Source: Pseudomonadota bacterium (GTDB lineage: Bacteria > Bdellovibrionota > UBA1018). From it: 64,000 nucleotides of DNA. The notes under the pieces are model-generated. The model saw only the letters and a program-made list of their open reading frames with translations. It was not told the DNA's origin and did no database searches. The stretch lies in the NCBI GenBank assembly GCA_027485695.1, contig JAIXQO010000001.1, positions 310,001 through 374,000 on the forward strand. Reading direction: 5' to 3'. Of the stretch, positions 26,484-36,514 are shown one piece after another. The first letter of the stretch is position 1. Every line of letters begins with the position of its first letter. Made by a program: the position numbers and the translations under genes.

Positions 26484-27080
26484 ATGACACTGGAAATTCC
26501 TCAGGGCGAATATGCGGCTTATCTTTTTGACTGTGATGGAACTATTGCGGATTCAATGCCGCTTCATTATCGCGTCTGGTGTGAAGTATTGAGCCGTTGG
26601 AGCTGCGATTTTCCCGAGCCGCTTTTTTATGAATGGGCGGGAGTACCCATTGCCGAAGTGGTGAGCCGGTTGAATACTCGAAATGGATTGAATATGCCGA
26701 TTTCCGAAGTGCTCGAGCAGCGCGAAGAAATCTATTTCCGTTCTCTCCCGCTTGTTCAGCCCATACCAGAGGTGATCGAGCAGATCGACCTCAACTACGG
26801 AAAAATCCCGCTCGCCGTCGTATCAGGTAGCCCACGAGAATCGGTCGTTCGCACGCTGAAGACGCTCGGGGTGTTGGAGCGGTTTCAAACGCTCGTCACG
26901 GCGGAAGACACCTTACGCGGAAAACCCGCACCGGATCCTTATCTACTGGCGGCCGAGCGACTTGGGATTGAGCCCGCTCGTTGTTTGGTATTCGAAGACG
27001 GTGAAGCCGGTTTCCGTTCTGCAGAAGCGGCTGGAATGAAGTGGGTACGAGTGGTTTCCCCCCAACTCCGAGGACGTTAA
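26484..27080 (+). CDS. HAD-superfamily phosphatase/phosphomutase
   Basis: 198 residues. HAD motif I is FDCDGTIADSMPLH, motif II is VSGSPRES, the lysine motif is LRGKPAPDPYL, and motif IV is VFEDGEAGFRSAEAAG. The cap insertion after motif I places it with beta-phosphoglucomutase/phosphoglycolate-type enzymes. The substrate cannot be read from sequence. The ATG sits at the foot of a small hairpin (TGAGAT/ATCTCA) with no clear Shine-Dalgarno. Confidence 0.85.
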   Translation: MTLEIPQGEYAAYLFDCDGTIADSMPLHYRVWCEVLSRWSCDFPEPLFYEWAGVPIAEVVSRLNTRNGLNMPISEVLEQREEIYFRSLPLVQPIPEVIEQIDLNYGKIPLAVVSGSPRESVVRTLKTLGVLERFQTLVTAEDTLRGKPAPDPYLLAAERLGIEPARCLVFEDGEAGFRSAEAAGMKWVRVVSPQLRGR

Positions 27081-27081
27081 C

Positions 27082-28668
27082 GTGCCGATCCGCAGTCTTC
27101 ATCTCAGTGTTTTGATTTTCGCTCCGTTGATTTTCGCCGTGCTCTTCGGTGGGTATCCGGTCACCCATCCCATTGCGCTCTCATTGAGAAACGCATCCTA
27201 CGTGAGTTTAGTTTTTTTTGCCGCGTCGCTTTTTATCCCGTCTTTTCGGAATTCCTTGAAACAAGTATTTTCCGGTACGGGTGATTATACCGCCCTCGAG
27301 CGCGAGGAGGGTCGGATTGCTGCTTGTATTGCAGTTTTCTTCGCCGTCGTTTTTTTTAAGGCTACGTTACTCGATTACCTGACCTTTCATGCGAACGCGG
27401 TCGATCTTTCGATGTACGATTACGCGCTCATGAACACGCTCGAAGGACGGTTTTTCCAACCGGTCGACGCGCCTTACAATCATTTCGGCGTTCATTTCAC
27501 GCCCACTCTCCTCTTGCTTCTGCCTCTCTATGCCGTCTTCAAGACACCACTCTTGAGTTTATTTCTGCATCCTCTTGTACTCTGGATGGGTGGCGTGACG
27601 CTGTTTCGCAAGATTCTCAAGCCCACCGTGCCAAGCGCGCTCGCTCGCCTGGGAATCTTATTCGCCTATTTCAACAGCATCTGGGTCGGCCTGGTTTTAC
27701 ATTTTCATTTTCACGTCGAGGTTTTTTACATTCCGCTCACCTTCCTTTTAGTGGCGGCGATTCGAGATCGTGGGTGGAAACTCGCGGTGCTCTACTCGGT
27801 TCTGTATTTGGGCATCAAAGAAGATGCGCCGTTTTATTGGGTGGGAATTTTGATCGCATCTTCGATTATGGGCTGGCTGCCTAAGAAATGGGCGGCGCTG
27901 GGTTCTGCAACCGGAGTCGGTTACGCGGCTTTCGTGCTCAAGATCGCGATTCCGTCGTTTCGTCAGGGCGATTACCAATTAGTCCCTGCCGCGACAGGAT
28001 ATGGAACCGATGTCACTTCAGTGATTTCCAACCTCTGGTCGTCCTTACCGATCTATTTAAAAGGGCTCACCCAGGGCGGCTGGATCAAAGCGACGTATCA
28101 GTGGCTATTCTTGCCCTGGATCGATCCGTTCTTCGCGATCGCATCCATCCCCTACATCGCCATCCACAACCTCGCCTTTGGGGGTTCCATGCGCGCTATG
28201 CACATGCACTACTCAAGTCCGTTTATTCCGCTCCTGTATATCGGGGTAGCGCACTCGTTTACTCGCCTTTGGACCTGGCGCCCGAAAAAGAGAAAACAGA
28301 TCCTCACCTTGTTCGGAGTCGGGTTCTTGATGTCGAGTTTTCTCGGTGGAGGCTACCTGGTTTTTCGCAAATACGAGTCTGGCTGGAGAACTCTTGCGCG
28401 CATCGATGGCTCGATTCCACTGGAGGCGAGAATCTGCGTGCAACCGGATGCGTTGCCGCATCTCCGTTACCGCGGGGACCGCATCAAATTTTTCGATCTC
28501 GGGTGCGTGAGTGATCGAGTCGAGAATCTGATCTTTCAGGAGCGCTTCGCATCTTTTAACGCGAATCCCGAACAAACCGCTGAATGGATCCGCCAAGTTC
28601 AGGCGAGCCAAGCCTACGAGCTCGTATTGAATGATCGCGGTTGGTATTGGTTCAAAAGCAAAAAATAG
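27082..28668 (+). CDS. DUF2079 family integral membrane protein
   Basis: 528 residues with about ten membrane helices. FHANAVDLSMYDYALMNTLEGRFF and YNHFGVHFTPTLLLLLPLYAVF are hallmarks of DUF2079, a family related to GT-C-type glycosyltransferases. The short C-terminal soluble part ends the protein. The GTG start follows the HAD stop by one base, so the two are probably one unit, and a lipid-linked sugar transfer role is possible but unproven. Confidence 0.8.
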   Translation: MPIRSLHLSVLIFAPLIFAVLFGGYPVTHPIALSLRNASYVSLVFFAASLFIPSFRNSLKQVFSGTGDYTALEREEGRIAACIAVFFAVVFFKATLLDYLTFHANAVDLSMYDYALMNTLEGRFFQPVDAPYNHFGVHFTPTLLLLLPLYAVFKTPLLSLFLHPLVLWMGGVTLFRKILKPTVPSALARLGILFAYFNSIWVGLVLHFHFHVEVFYIPLTFLLVAAIRDRGWKLAVLYSVLYLGIKEDAPFYWVGILIASSIMGWLPKKWAALGSATGVGYAAFVLKIAIPSFRQGDYQLVPAATGYGTDVTSVISNLWSSLPIYLKGLTQGGWIKATYQWLFLPWIDPFFAIASIPYIAIHNLAFGGSMRAMHMHYSSPFIPLLYIGVAHSFTRLWTWRPKKRKQILTLFGVGFLMSSFLGGGYLVFRKYESGWRTLARIDGSIPLEARICVQPDALPHLRYRGDRIKFFDLGCVSDRVENLIFQERFASFNANPEQTAEWIRQVQASQAYELVLNDRGWYWFKSKK

Positions 28669-28686
28669 CGTCTAAGCCATCGAAAT

Positions 28687-28725
28687 AAAAAAGCCCGTGG
28701 ATCGATTCGATTCCACGGGCTTTTT
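28687..28725. terminator. Bidirectional terminator
   Basis: Perfect 14-bp stem (AAAAAGCCCGTGGA and complement) with a 10-base loop. A and T runs on either side let it work for both the DUF2079 gene and the convergent chalcone-isomerase-like gene. Confidence 0.9.
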
Positions 28726-28749
28726 GAATATCTTGAAACGAACTCAGAA

Positions 28750-29418
28750 CTATTGGGTCAGTTCGCCTTTGAGGCGCTCAAGACCGCTGTCGGCCGGGAT
28801 TCCCAGCCAGATCGAGAACATGTTCTCAACCAGTTTCGAATCGCCTTCGACTACTTCGGCGACGCCTTTGCTATTCTCGACAAAAAGTTTGTCTTGAGCA
28901 GCACCGTTCACGCCGACGATAGCGATGGAGTCACCTTGGGCGACTGCGCCGCCTTTTTTAACCGCAGCCAAGACCTTTTTCAGACCTTCGTTGGTTGCGA
29001 CATCGAGTTTGTTCGATTTCAAAGCGTCTTCAAACGAATCCACGATCTTATCGGCCGATAGGTCGCGCAAAAAATCCAACTTCAGTGCCACAACTCCGAG
29101 ATTCGAAACCGAGTTCAGACTCGTGAGGTCGGTCTCGAGATCCGCTTCTTTTGGAGTTTTGGAGAACTTGTCCTTCTGATCGACGAAAAGCTGTGCCACG
29201 TAGACGTTCGCTTTGACGACGAGGATTTTTTTGATGCGTTTTCCGCCGGCAATGAAATCGAGGTTGGTCGATTTCCCTTCGGTCGTCGCAACCGCTTTGG
29301 ACCCGAGCGTGACGTCGTCGATTTTATTCGTCGATGGAGTCACGTTCAGGATCGCAGCCTGAGCCGAGCTCAAGGCAAAAGCGGTTCCGATCAGTGCGAT
29401 AGAGAACTGATTCTTCAT
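28750..29418 (-). CDS. Exported chalcone-isomerase-like protein, copy A
   Basis: 222 residues from the internal ATG at 29418, which starts a signal peptide (MKNQFSIALIGTAFALSSAQA); the longer frame upstream runs through the previous gene. The core (GGKRIKKILVVKANVYVAQLFVD... LDFLRDLSADKIVDSFEDALKSN ... IVGVNGAAQDKLFVEN) is the chalcone isomerase-like fold, which in bacteria probably binds fatty-acid-type ligands rather than flavonoids. Its ATG overlaps the stop of the upstream lipoprotein gene, and it is a paralog of the gene at 30507. Confidence 0.8.
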   Translation of the reverse strand: MKNQFSIALIGTAFALSSAQAAILNVTPSTNKIDDVTLGSKAVATTEGKSTNLDFIAGGKRIKKILVVKANVYVAQLFVDQKDKFSKTPKEADLETDLTSLNSVSNLGVVALKLDFLRDLSADKIVDSFEDALKSNKLDVATNEGLKKVLAAVKKGGAVAQGDSIAIVGVNGAAQDKLFVENSKGVAEVVEGDSKLVENMFSIWLGIPADSGLERLKGELTQ

Positions 29419-30416
29419 TTCAGCACCGTAGCCGAGCTCACGACATTGTACTGGTCCATTGCTGAACGAGCGTCGCTCTTGAGCTGATCTTTGCGGGAAG
29501 AGAATGGTCCTTCGAGTTTCTCGATTTTCTTGGCGATTTCCGTCCAAGCATCCACGGAGTCTTCGGAAGAAACGTTCGTCTCGAAATCCTGGAACTTGTT
29601 GGTGTTCGGTTTACCGTAGACTGAGTTTGCGAAGATGATCTTGATGCCGTTCAGTTTAGGCGTGAAATCGCGGCTCAGGAGGTAGTCCATATTTCGAACC
29701 GTCTTGATTCCGAGCGTGATTCCGCCTGGGGTCTTGAGGGCTGGATAGACTTCGCGAGCATAGCGAATATCGCGGAGGAACGTATAGCGAGCAGCGAGAC
29801 CGAAAATGGTCTGGTCGTACTCGGCGCCGCCCTGAACGATCTGTTCTTGAACAAGTGCCTCGATCTTGCTCTCTGGCATAAGACCCATGATCGCTTGAAC
29901 AGCGGACAAGGTTGCAAGCTTATTGATGTTGTATGCGAACGCGCACTTCTTGTAGTTTTCTTGCGCCGTTTTAACTTGGTCAGCTGGGTACTTGGACGCG
30001 TTATCGAGCACTTCGATCGAATCCGAGTATTCAACGCACTCATTGTTTACGCCGAAAAACTCGTCGATGGAGATTTCCATCGATTTCTTGAGAACCTTGA
30101 CCAACTCAGCGAGTTCGTCGATGCGGATCTCGTCGCCGAGAGCCTTGGCGGAGGCGAGCATGAAGTAAGGAGGCGTCAACATCGACCAGTTGTTGATGTC
30201 GCGCATATCTTTGAGCGCGTAGTAAAGGGTCTGAAGGTGGATGGACTCGTTGGTTTTTTTGATCTGACCGTTGGTGGCACCGACTTGTGCTTCGAGTGCG
30301 TCCATTTTTCCTGGGATTGCATTTGCGGAGTCGATCGCGTCGAGCGCTTTGCAGCCAGTAAAAGAAAGAGCGATCACGCTCGAGACGGTCCAGATGATTT
30401 GATGGATATTTTTCAT
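29415..30416 (-). CDS. Lipoprotein of unknown function
   Basis: 333 residues with a lipobox LSFTGC near residues 17-22, then a mainly helical protein (KMDALEAQVGATNGQIKKTNESIH suggests a short coiled coil). No known domain was recognised. It lies between two chalcone-isomerase-like paralogs and overlaps the downstream one by four bases, so the products may form an envelope complex. Confidence 0.65.
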   Translation of the reverse strand: MKNIHQIIWTVSSVIALSFTGCKALDAIDSANAIPGKMDALEAQVGATNGQIKKTNESIHLQTLYYALKDMRDINNWSMLTPPYFMLASAKALGDEIRIDELAELVKVLKKSMEISIDEFFGVNNECVEYSDSIEVLDNASKYPADQVKTAQENYKKCAFAYNINKLATLSAVQAIMGLMPESKIEALVQEQIVQGGAEYDQTIFGLAARYTFLRDIRYAREVYPALKTPGGITLGIKTVRNMDYLLSRDFTPKLNGIKIIFANSVYGKPNTNKFQDFETNVSSEDSVDAWTEIAKKIEKLEGPFSSRKDQLKSDARSAMDQYNVVSSATVLK

Positions 30417-30452
30417 TTTAACTCCCCAGAAAAAATAGAATGATTACTTGTT

Positions 30453-30484
30453 AAAAAGGGACCCGGTTTGAGGCCGGATCCCTT
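30453..30484 (-). terminator. Terminator after chalcone-isomerase-like copy B
   Basis: An 11-bp stem with one mismatch (AAGGGA-CCGG type) and 7-base loop, followed on the minus strand by TTTTTAAC. It separates copy B from the lipoprotein and copy A. Confidence 0.75.
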
Positions 30485-30506
30485 GAGTGAAAGTCGCAAA
30501 ATGCGA

Positions 30507-31172
30507 TTACTTGGTCAGAGCGCCTTTGAGCGTCTTGAGTCCGGAGTCAGCAGGAATGCCGAACCAGATCGAGAACATTTTTTCGACGAGCTTGTTGTCG
30601 GCCGTGATCTTACGGGCGACGCCGCGATTGTTCTCAATATAGAGCGTATCGTTGGTTGCGCCGTTTACGCCGACGATCGAAATCGAGTCGCGGGGATACA
30701 TATCGCCGCCAGCTTCGATCGCGCGGAGAACTTCGCTCAGACCCGTGTCCGTTGCGGAGGTCAAGCCGTTCGCCTTGAGAGCGTCGTCGAACGAATCAAC
30801 GATCGATGCGGCGTCCAAGTCGCGGACGAAATCGAGTTTCAAAGCGACCGTGCCGAGGTCGGCAATCGATTTCAAGCTCGAGGTATCCACTGCCAAGTCA
30901 GCAGTCGCGGGTGTTTTCACGAAGCGAGCTGGTTGATCGGCGAAGAATTGAGTGACGTAAACCTTTACGTTGATGACCGCGACTTTTTTAACGCGGACGC
31001 CAGCGTTCACGAATGCAATTTGGGAGGTGCCCAGATCGTTCGTAACCGTGGCTTGCGAACCGAGTTGCACACCTTCGAGTGCGGAGCCAGATGGCGTGAT
31101 CGTAAGAAGAGTAGCTTGGGCAGAAAGAGAAACGAGAGCGAGCGCAGCGGCGCTGAGAAGTGAGAATTTCAT
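30507..31172 (-). CDS. Exported chalcone-isomerase-like protein, copy B
   Basis: 221 residues with a signal peptide (MKFSLLSAAALALVSLSAQA). It shares with copy A the segments VALKLDFVRDLDAASIVDSFDDALK, SISIVGVNGATNDTLYIENNRGVA and KMFSIWFGIPADSGL, so the two arose by duplication. It is transcribed as its own unit with a terminator. The role is unknown beyond the fold. Confidence 0.8.
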   Translation of the reverse strand: MKFSLLSAAALALVSLSAQATLLTITPSGSALEGVQLGSQATVTNDLGTSQIAFVNAGVRVKKVAVINVKVYVTQFFADQPARFVKTPATADLAVDTSSLKSIADLGTVALKLDFVRDLDAASIVDSFDDALKANGLTSATDTGLSEVLRAIEAGGDMYPRDSISIVGVNGATNDTLYIENNRGVARKITADNKLVEKMFSIWFGIPADSGLKTLKGALTK

Positions 31173-31309
31173 AACAAAAACCCCTTTCGGATGTGCCGCG
31201 CTGAATAAAGTGGCGTCCGAGAGAAGTCAAAAACGAGTATGAAACACGGCTTGTAATGCCGTTAAAACGATTGAGAGCTTATGACTTGTAGCGTTATTAT
31301 TGTGACGAA

Positions 31310-31615
31310 TCATTCATCGAAAGATACGGCCGCGGAGTCAGACAAGGTCATCCGTGGGCCTTCTTTGAGGGTCAAGGTATAGGAGTCTAAGATCTCTTTT
31401 TCCATGCGCACGCGAGTGGCCTGGTTCACGGGATGCGCGATGTCCTTAAAAGTACCATCTTTTCTGCGCTTGCTCGGCATGGCGACAAATAGACCATCGA
31501 CGCCTTGAATGACTTTGAGATCACGCACGACGAAACAATCGTTCAAAACGATCGTCACGTATGCTTTGAGTTTATCTTCGTTCACCGGAAAAACTTTGAT
31601 CTCAGTAATGTCCAT
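31310..31615 (-). CDS. spoVG: SpoVG family RNA/DNA-binding regulator
   Basis: 101 residues. The start MDITEIKVFPVN and the block KAYVTIVLNDCFVVRDLKVIQG..LFVAMPSKRRKDGTFKDIAHPVN are near-invariant in SpoVG. In Gram-positives and spirochaetes SpoVG binds nucleic acids and affects division, envelope and virulence gene expression. A strong AGGAGGG precedes the ATG. It lies 57 bases downstream of clpB on the same strand and may share its transcript. Confidence 0.95.
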   Translation of the reverse strand: MDITEIKVFPVNEDKLKAYVTIVLNDCFVVRDLKVIQGVDGLFVAMPSKRRKDGTFKDIAHPVNQATRVRMEKEILDSYTLTLKEGPRMTLSDSAAVSFDE

Positions 31616-31672
31616 GTCCCTCCTATGTTAAGAGGTACATGGACAGAATACAACCGACGGGAGTCGCAGCAA

Positions 31673-34267
31673 TTATTCGGTTTTCGCCTTTATTATGAAG
31701 GAATTATCATATGCATCTACTGCGATTGTGGAATGTGGCGTGAATCGACCTTCCAAGAGTTCTCGAGCGAGTTTGTTCTGAATTTCCTTTTGGAAGTACC
31801 GTTTCAAAGGACGTGCGCCAAAATCTCGATCGAAACCATTTTCGACGAGTCGATCCAATGCCGCGTCCGTAAAGGTGATTTTCAGTGATCGTTCGTGAAG
31901 TTGTAGCTCCAATTTCTTGGTCAACTGCAGCACGATCGACCGCAATTCCGTTTTCCCCAAGTTCTCGAAAATCACGGTTTCATCGATTCGATTTAAGAAC
32001 TCAGGACGAAAATGATCACGGAGGCGCGAACGAATTCCCGCTTCCCGTTTTTTCGGATCTGGTTCATCGAGAATCAAATCGCTGCCGATGTTGGAAGTCA
32101 TAATGACGACTGTATTTGTAAAATCAACCGTTCGACCTTGTCCGTCAGTCGCGCGACCATCGTCGAGGATTTGCAGGAACAGGTTGAAGACTTCCGGATG
32201 CGCCTTCTCCACTTCATCAAACAGAATCACGCTGTAAGGACGGCGTCGCACGGCTTCGGTGAGGCTTCCGCCCTCTTCGTACCCGACATAACCGGGAGGG
32301 GAACCCACCATTCGCGAAACGGAGTGTTTCTCCATGTACTCGGACATATCGATGCGAACGAGCGCATTTTCGTCGTCGAACATGAACTCGGCGAGTGCTT
32401 TGGCGGTTTCCGTCTTGCCGACGCCGGTCGGACCTAGGAACAAGAAAGATCCGATCGGACGTTTAGCGTCCTGGAGTCCCATGCGAGAGCGACGAACGGC
32501 GTCCGAGATGGCTTCGAGCGCTGGTTTTTGCCCGACCACTCGCTCACCCAATCGTGTTTCCATGTGGAGCAGTTTCTCGTTCTCGCCCTCGAGCATCTTG
32601 GAAACAGGAATTCCCGTCCACTTGGCAACGACTTCGGCGATGTCGTTCTCCGTGACTTCTTGGCGGAGGAGAGAACTGGTCGTTTCGGATTTCTGCTCTT
32701 CTTTGAGCCTGGAAAGTTCGTCGAGTTTCTTCTGAAGTGTGAGCAGTTTTCCGTAACGAAGCTCTGCCGCGCGCTCCAAGTTGCCCTGGCGTTCTGCTTG
32801 TTCACTCTCCACGCGAGCTTGGTCCATCTCTTGTTGAATGGATTTCACTTCATCGACAGACTTTTTCTCGCGGTCCCAACGAGCCTTGAGTCCGGTGGTT
32901 TTCTCTTTGAGTGTGGCGAGTTCTTTTTCAACTTGCTCCAGGCGTCCGCGACTCGCGGAGTCGGTTTCTTTTTTGAGAGCCTGTTTTTCGATCTCGAGTT
33001 GCAAGGATCTACGGTCCAATTGATCGATTTCCTCAGGACGGCTATCGATCTGCATGCGGATACGGGCGGCCGCTTCGTCGACGAGGTCGATCGCCTTGTC
33101 GGGCAGGAATCGGTCGCGGATATATCGATTCGAAAGCTTGGCCGCCGCGATCAGCGCACTGTCTCGAATCTGAACCCCGTGGTGGACTTCATAACGTTCA
33201 CGAAGCCCACGGAGAATCGAGATGGTGTCCTCGACGTTGGGTTCGCCGACGAATACGGGCTGGAAACGGCGTTCGAGCGCGGCGTCTTTTTCGATGTACT
33301 TGCGGTACTCATCGAGCGTCGTCGCACCGATACAACGAAGTTCTCCGCGCGCGAGTGCGGGCTTCAAAAGGTTGGACGCGTCCATGGAACCTTCGCTCGC
33401 ACCGGCGCCGACTAACGTATGAAGCTCGTCGATGAACAAGATGAGTTCGCCTTCGGAGTCTTGGACTTCTTTGATGACGGATTTGAGTCGTTCTTCGAAT
33501 TCACCGCGGAATTTCGCGCCGGCGATCAATGCACCCAGGTCAAGCGTCAGCAGTTTTTTGTCTTTCAGGTTCTCGGGAACATCACCGGCGATGATTCGAC
33601 GTGCGAGACCCTCGGCGATCGCCGTTTTACCCACGCCAGGCTCGCCGATCAGAACCGGGTTATTCTTGGTTCGACGTGAGAGCACCTGGATCACTCGGCG
33701 AATCTCTTCGTCGCGACCTATGACGGGGTCGAGTTTGCCTTTTTGCGCAAGCGCGGTGAGGTCGCGGCAGTATTTTTCGAGAGCTTTTTGCATTTGGTCG
33801 GAACGTGCGTCGTCCACTTTTTTTCCTTTTCGGGAGTGCGAGATTTCCGTGCGTGTTTTTTCGAGCGTGAGGCCTTCGGCGAGGAGTAGAGAGTAGAACG
33901 CGTTGCCTTTGAACTTAGGGTTGAGACACGCGAGCAACAAATGTTCTCCAGCGATGTAAGAATCGCCCAAGGTCTTGGCCTCGTCTTCCGCGAATACCAG
34001 AAGACGGCTCAAACTCGCCGAAGGAACCACTCGTCCACTGGGGTTTCCAGTCACGACCGGGAGCTCGGAGAGCAATTGGGCGAGCCCTTTTTTAAAAGAG
34101 GCCGTGTTTTTCAGTAGCGATTGAAGCACGTCCCGAGCGGGCTGGTCTTCGGTGATCATGGTTTCAAGCAGATGCTCGGGAGCGAGTTCGGAATTATCCT
34201 TACGTATCGCGAGGTTTTGCGCGCTCTGGATCAATTCCTGTGCAGCGTCAGTAAAAGAAAAGGGCAT
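31673..34267 (-). CDS. clpB: ATP-dependent disaggregase ClpB
   Basis: 864 residues, the normal ClpB length. The double-Clp N-domain is at residues 1-145. AAA+ module 1 has Walker [10 protein letters not shown] long middle coiled-coil of about 120 residues, which distinguishes ClpB from ClpA/C, is present. AAA+ module 2 has [14 protein letters not shown] and the [14 protein letters not shown] Walker B. No ClpP-binding tripeptide loop is apparent. It works with DnaK to rescue aggregated proteins after heat stress. A heat-shock-like promoter lies just upstream. Confidence 0.97.
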   Translation of the reverse strand: MPFSFTDAAQELIQSAQNLAIRKDNSELAPEHLLETMITEDQPARDVLQSLLKNTASFKKGLAQLLSELPVVTGNPSGRVVPSASLSRLLVFAEDEAKTLGDSYIAGEHLLLACLNPKFKGNAFYSLLLAEGLTLEKTRTEISHSRKGKKVDDARSDQMQKALEKYCRDLTALAQKGKLDPVIGRDEEIRRVIQVLSRRTKNNPVLIGEPGVGKTAIAEGLARRIIAGDVPENLKDKKLLTLDLGALIAGAKFRGEFEERLKSVIKEVQDSEGELILFIDELHTLVGAGASEGSMDASNLLKPALARGELRCIGATTLDEYRKYIEKDAALERRFQPVFVGEPNVEDTISILRGLRERYEVHHGVQIRDSALIAAAKLSNRYIRDRFLPDKAIDLVDEAAARIRMQIDSRPEEIDQLDRRSLQLEIEKQALKKETDSASRGRLEQVEKELATLKEKTTGLKARWDREKKSVDEVKSIQQEMDQARVESEQAERQGNLERAAELRYGKLLTLQKKLDELSRLKEEQKSETTSSLLRQEVTENDIAEVVAKWTGIPVSKMLEGENEKLLHMETRLGERVVGQKPALEAISDAVRRSRMGLQDAKRPIGSFLFLGPTGVGKTETAKALAEFMFDDENALVRIDMSEYMEKHSVSRMVGSPPGYVGYEEGGSLTEAVRRRPYSVILFDEVEKAHPEVFNLFLQILDDGRATDGQGRTVDFTNTVVIMTSNIGSDLILDEPDPKKREAGIRSRLRDHFRPEFLNRIDETVIFENLGKTELRSIVLQLTKKLELQLHERSLKITFTDAALDRLVENGFDRDFGARPLKRYFQKEIQNKLARELLEGRFTPHSTIAVDAYDNSFIIKAKTE

Positions 34268-34286
34268 AGTAATTCTCCTACTCTAT

Positions 34287-34315
34287 AAGATGGGATGGGT
34301 TCCGAGGGGGTCAAG
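34287..34315 (-). promoter_or_regulatory. Sigma-32-like heat-shock promoter of clpB
   Basis: On the minus strand CTTGAC (34315-34310), a 15-base spacer, then CCCATCTT (34294-34287) match the sigma-32 pattern CTTGAA...CCCATnT. The spacing to a TATAGA further on is too long for a normal housekeeping promoter. The AGGAG ribosome site and ATG follow within about 25 bases. Confidence 0.45.
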
Positions 34316-34419
34316 TTCATTAGTCGGATTTATAAACTTGCTTACAAAGAATGAGTTTATTTTGGGAGGCCTCTTAGGGTACAGGGCTTCCAACCTCAAT
34401 TCACACCGCAGGAGACTTT

Positions 34420-34911
34420 ATGAAGTACGGGATGATTCTTGCCCTCTTTTGCAGCCCACTCATTTCTTTTGGCCATGATCTGAACACGGTCGAGTGGAAG
34501 TGCACATTCTCGGCGCCCACGGTCGAATACGAAGTCCACGATGAAATGAGCCGCCCTCGGCAAGCCTTGCGTTCACCGAAACTCATCTATCGAGTGACGC
34601 TTGGCGAGAGTGTTGAGCAAGCGGCTCAGTCGTCTGGGGCCCTGATTCTCTCCGCCGGAGAGAACCGAACAGCTGTGATTCAAAAAGGTTTTTTAAATGA
34701 GCGCGGAGAATTCGTAACGACCGCCATTCGAGTCATCCCGGTCGTGAAATCCCAGAGCTTGATTCTCGGCGTGACCCGTATCGAGTATCGCTCCGATCGA
34801 TTTGAACTAGTGACTTGGGAGAACCATTTAAGCGGCGAAACCCGCGTCTTCTTGGAAGACGGGGGCCTAGAAGTTTCATCGGTGGGCGGCTGCGAGCAGC
34901 CGGTACGTTAG
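34420..34911 (+). CDS. Small exported protein of unknown function
   Basis: 163 residues with a signal peptide (MKYGMILALFCSPLISFG) and a beta-rich mature part with two cysteines (KCTF near residue 28, GGCEQP near the end) that could form a disulfide. No family is recognised. It lies alone between the divergent clpB and convergent htrA genes. Confidence 0.6.
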   Translation: MKYGMILALFCSPLISFGHDLNTVEWKCTFSAPTVEYEVHDEMSRPRQALRSPKLIYRVTLGESVEQAAQSSGALILSAGENRTAVIQKGFLNERGEFVTTAIRVIPVVKSQSLILGVTRIEYRSDRFELVTWENHLSGETRVFLEDGGLEVSSVGGCEQPVR

Positions 34912-34923
34912 AGTGAGTTCTGA

Positions 34924-36468
34924 CTATTTTCCTTTGCGAAGATCGAGGATCAAAACGGCGTAGGTATCGCCTTCTTCGGTTTTGCGGCGGACGCGAACCA
35001 AGTAGCTTTTGACGTCATTGACCGCGCCCCAGAACATCTGAGCGGAGTCGATCTTCTTCTGGTCGACTTCGATGATGATGTCGTCCTTCTCGAAACCCGC
35101 TGCATCGGCGGGTGAGTCAGGCCCGAAGTCCTCAACGAGAGCGCCTCGTTGTTGAGGCGGAAGCCCAAGCTCGCGAGCGATCTTGGGCGTAAGATCGGCG
35201 AGGAAAAGTCCGGTCTTCTCCTCGCCTTTTGAATTCTTGGCCTTAGGATCGGTTTTCTGAACACCCGCATCGGCCACTTCAGTCGGTCGTTGGCTCACTT
35301 TGATTTTGAGTTCAACCGGTTTGCCCTTACGGAGCACCTTGAGTGAAACATGGTCATTCACAGGAACCGATGACACTTGCTGGATCAAATCAGAACCGTC
35401 GGAAACGGCTTTGCTATTGAACTCGGTAATAATGTCGTAAGGTTTCACGCCAGCGCGGTCAGCCGCACCGCCGGGTTGCACATGAGCGACGAAGACGCCT
35501 TTGACATCGGCTTTGAGGCCCAATTGAGAGGCGATCTCGGGAGAAAGATCCCCGATCTGTACTCCGATGTAGCCGCGAGAGACGGAACCTTTGGTCCGAA
35601 GTTGCGGGAGTACGGCTTTGACCAGGTTGATGGGAATCGCGAAACCAATACCCTGAGCTCGCGCATCGATGGCGTTATTGATTCCGATCACCTCGCCTTT
35701 GAGGTTCACGAGTGGGCCACCCGAGTTGCCGGGATTGATCGGCGTGTCGGTTTGAATGTAATTCGCGAGCGCAAAATCAGGGGATTTACGACCCTTAGCG
35801 GAGATGATCCCGTGAGTGACTGAGTGTCCTTGGCCGAATGGGTTTCCGACCGCCATGACGTATTCACCGATCTGAAGCGCGTCCGAATCTCCCAGTGCCA
35901 TCGGAACAAGCGCGCGTTTGGTTTTTACGCGGATGAGGGCAAGGTCGAGTTCCGGGTCTCGTCCGACGACTTCGCCATCGGTCGGTTTTTCGTCGGAGTC
36001 TTCAGTGAAATAGATTTTGATCTCGTCCGCACCAGCAACGACGTGATTGTTCGTGAGGATCAAACCTTCGGCGTCGACGATGAATCCCGTACCGAGTGCG
36101 AGAGGACGGGCAGGACCGGTTCGGGGCCCTTCTTCGTTGCGAGGACCCTGTCCTCCAAACGGATTGCCGCGACCTCCGCCTCCCGGACCTTGAAAGAAAT
36201 CTTCAAAGAAGCGGCGAAAGAGTTCTTCTTGGGATCCGCCGCCGCCACTCTCGCGAACTGCGCGTCCCTTGGCCAAGGTCGAGATATTGACCACGGACGG
36301 AACGGTTTTCTTAGAGAGGTTGACGAAGATATTCGGGTCGTTCGCTGGAAAGACCGAAGGGGCCGCAGGAGCTAGAGGCGCACTCACGGAGTCTTTGGAG
36401 TTGGAGACGATCGACCACGTTCCGAGGATAGAAAGAATGACCAATACTGCAGATGTTTTGTACTTCAT
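34924..36468 (-). CDS. HtrA/DegP-type periplasmic serine protease (Do family)
   Basis: 514 residues. An N-terminal membrane or signal segment is followed by a Gly-rich Q-linker (GGGGSQEELFRRFFEDFFQGPGGGG) and then a trypsin-like domain with triad residues in LTNNHVVAG (His), PELDLALIRV (Asp) and NPGNSGGPL (Ser). Two PDZ domains follow, the first around GYIGVQIGDL and the second around FGPDSPADAAGFEKDDIIIEVD. It is a periplasmic protein quality-control protease/chaperone. DegP, DegQ and DegS cannot be separated, but two PDZ domains exclude a DegS-type protein. Confidence 0.93.
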   Translation of the reverse strand: MKYKTSAVLVILSILGTWSIVSNSKDSVSAPLAPAAPSVFPANDPNIFVNLSKKTVPSVVNISTLAKGRAVRESGGGGSQEELFRRFFEDFFQGPGGGGRGNPFGGQGPRNEEGPRTGPARPLALGTGFIVDAEGLILTNNHVVAGADEIKIYFTEDSDEKPTDGEVVGRDPELDLALIRVKTKRALVPMALGDSDALQIGEYVMAVGNPFGQGHSVTHGIISAKGRKSPDFALANYIQTDTPINPGNSGGPLVNLKGEVIGINNAIDARAQGIGFAIPINLVKAVLPQLRTKGSVSRGYIGVQIGDLSPEIASQLGLKADVKGVFVAHVQPGGAADRAGVKPYDIITEFNSKAVSDGSDLIQQVSSVPVNDHVSLKVLRKGKPVELKIKVSQRPTEVADAGVQKTDPKAKNSKGEEKTGLFLADLTPKIARELGLPPQQRGALVEDFGPDSPADAAGFEKDDIIIEVDQKKIDSAQMFWGAVNDVKSYLVRVRRKTEEGDTYAVLILDLRKGK

Positions 36469-36514
36469 ATCGCCTCTGAAATTACCTAAGACGGATTAAA
36501 AAAAAATGAAACGG

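Noticed and set aside
27888-28514. 208-codon frame inside the DUF2079 gene
   Set aside because: Arg/His-rich shifted frame of a real membrane protein gene.
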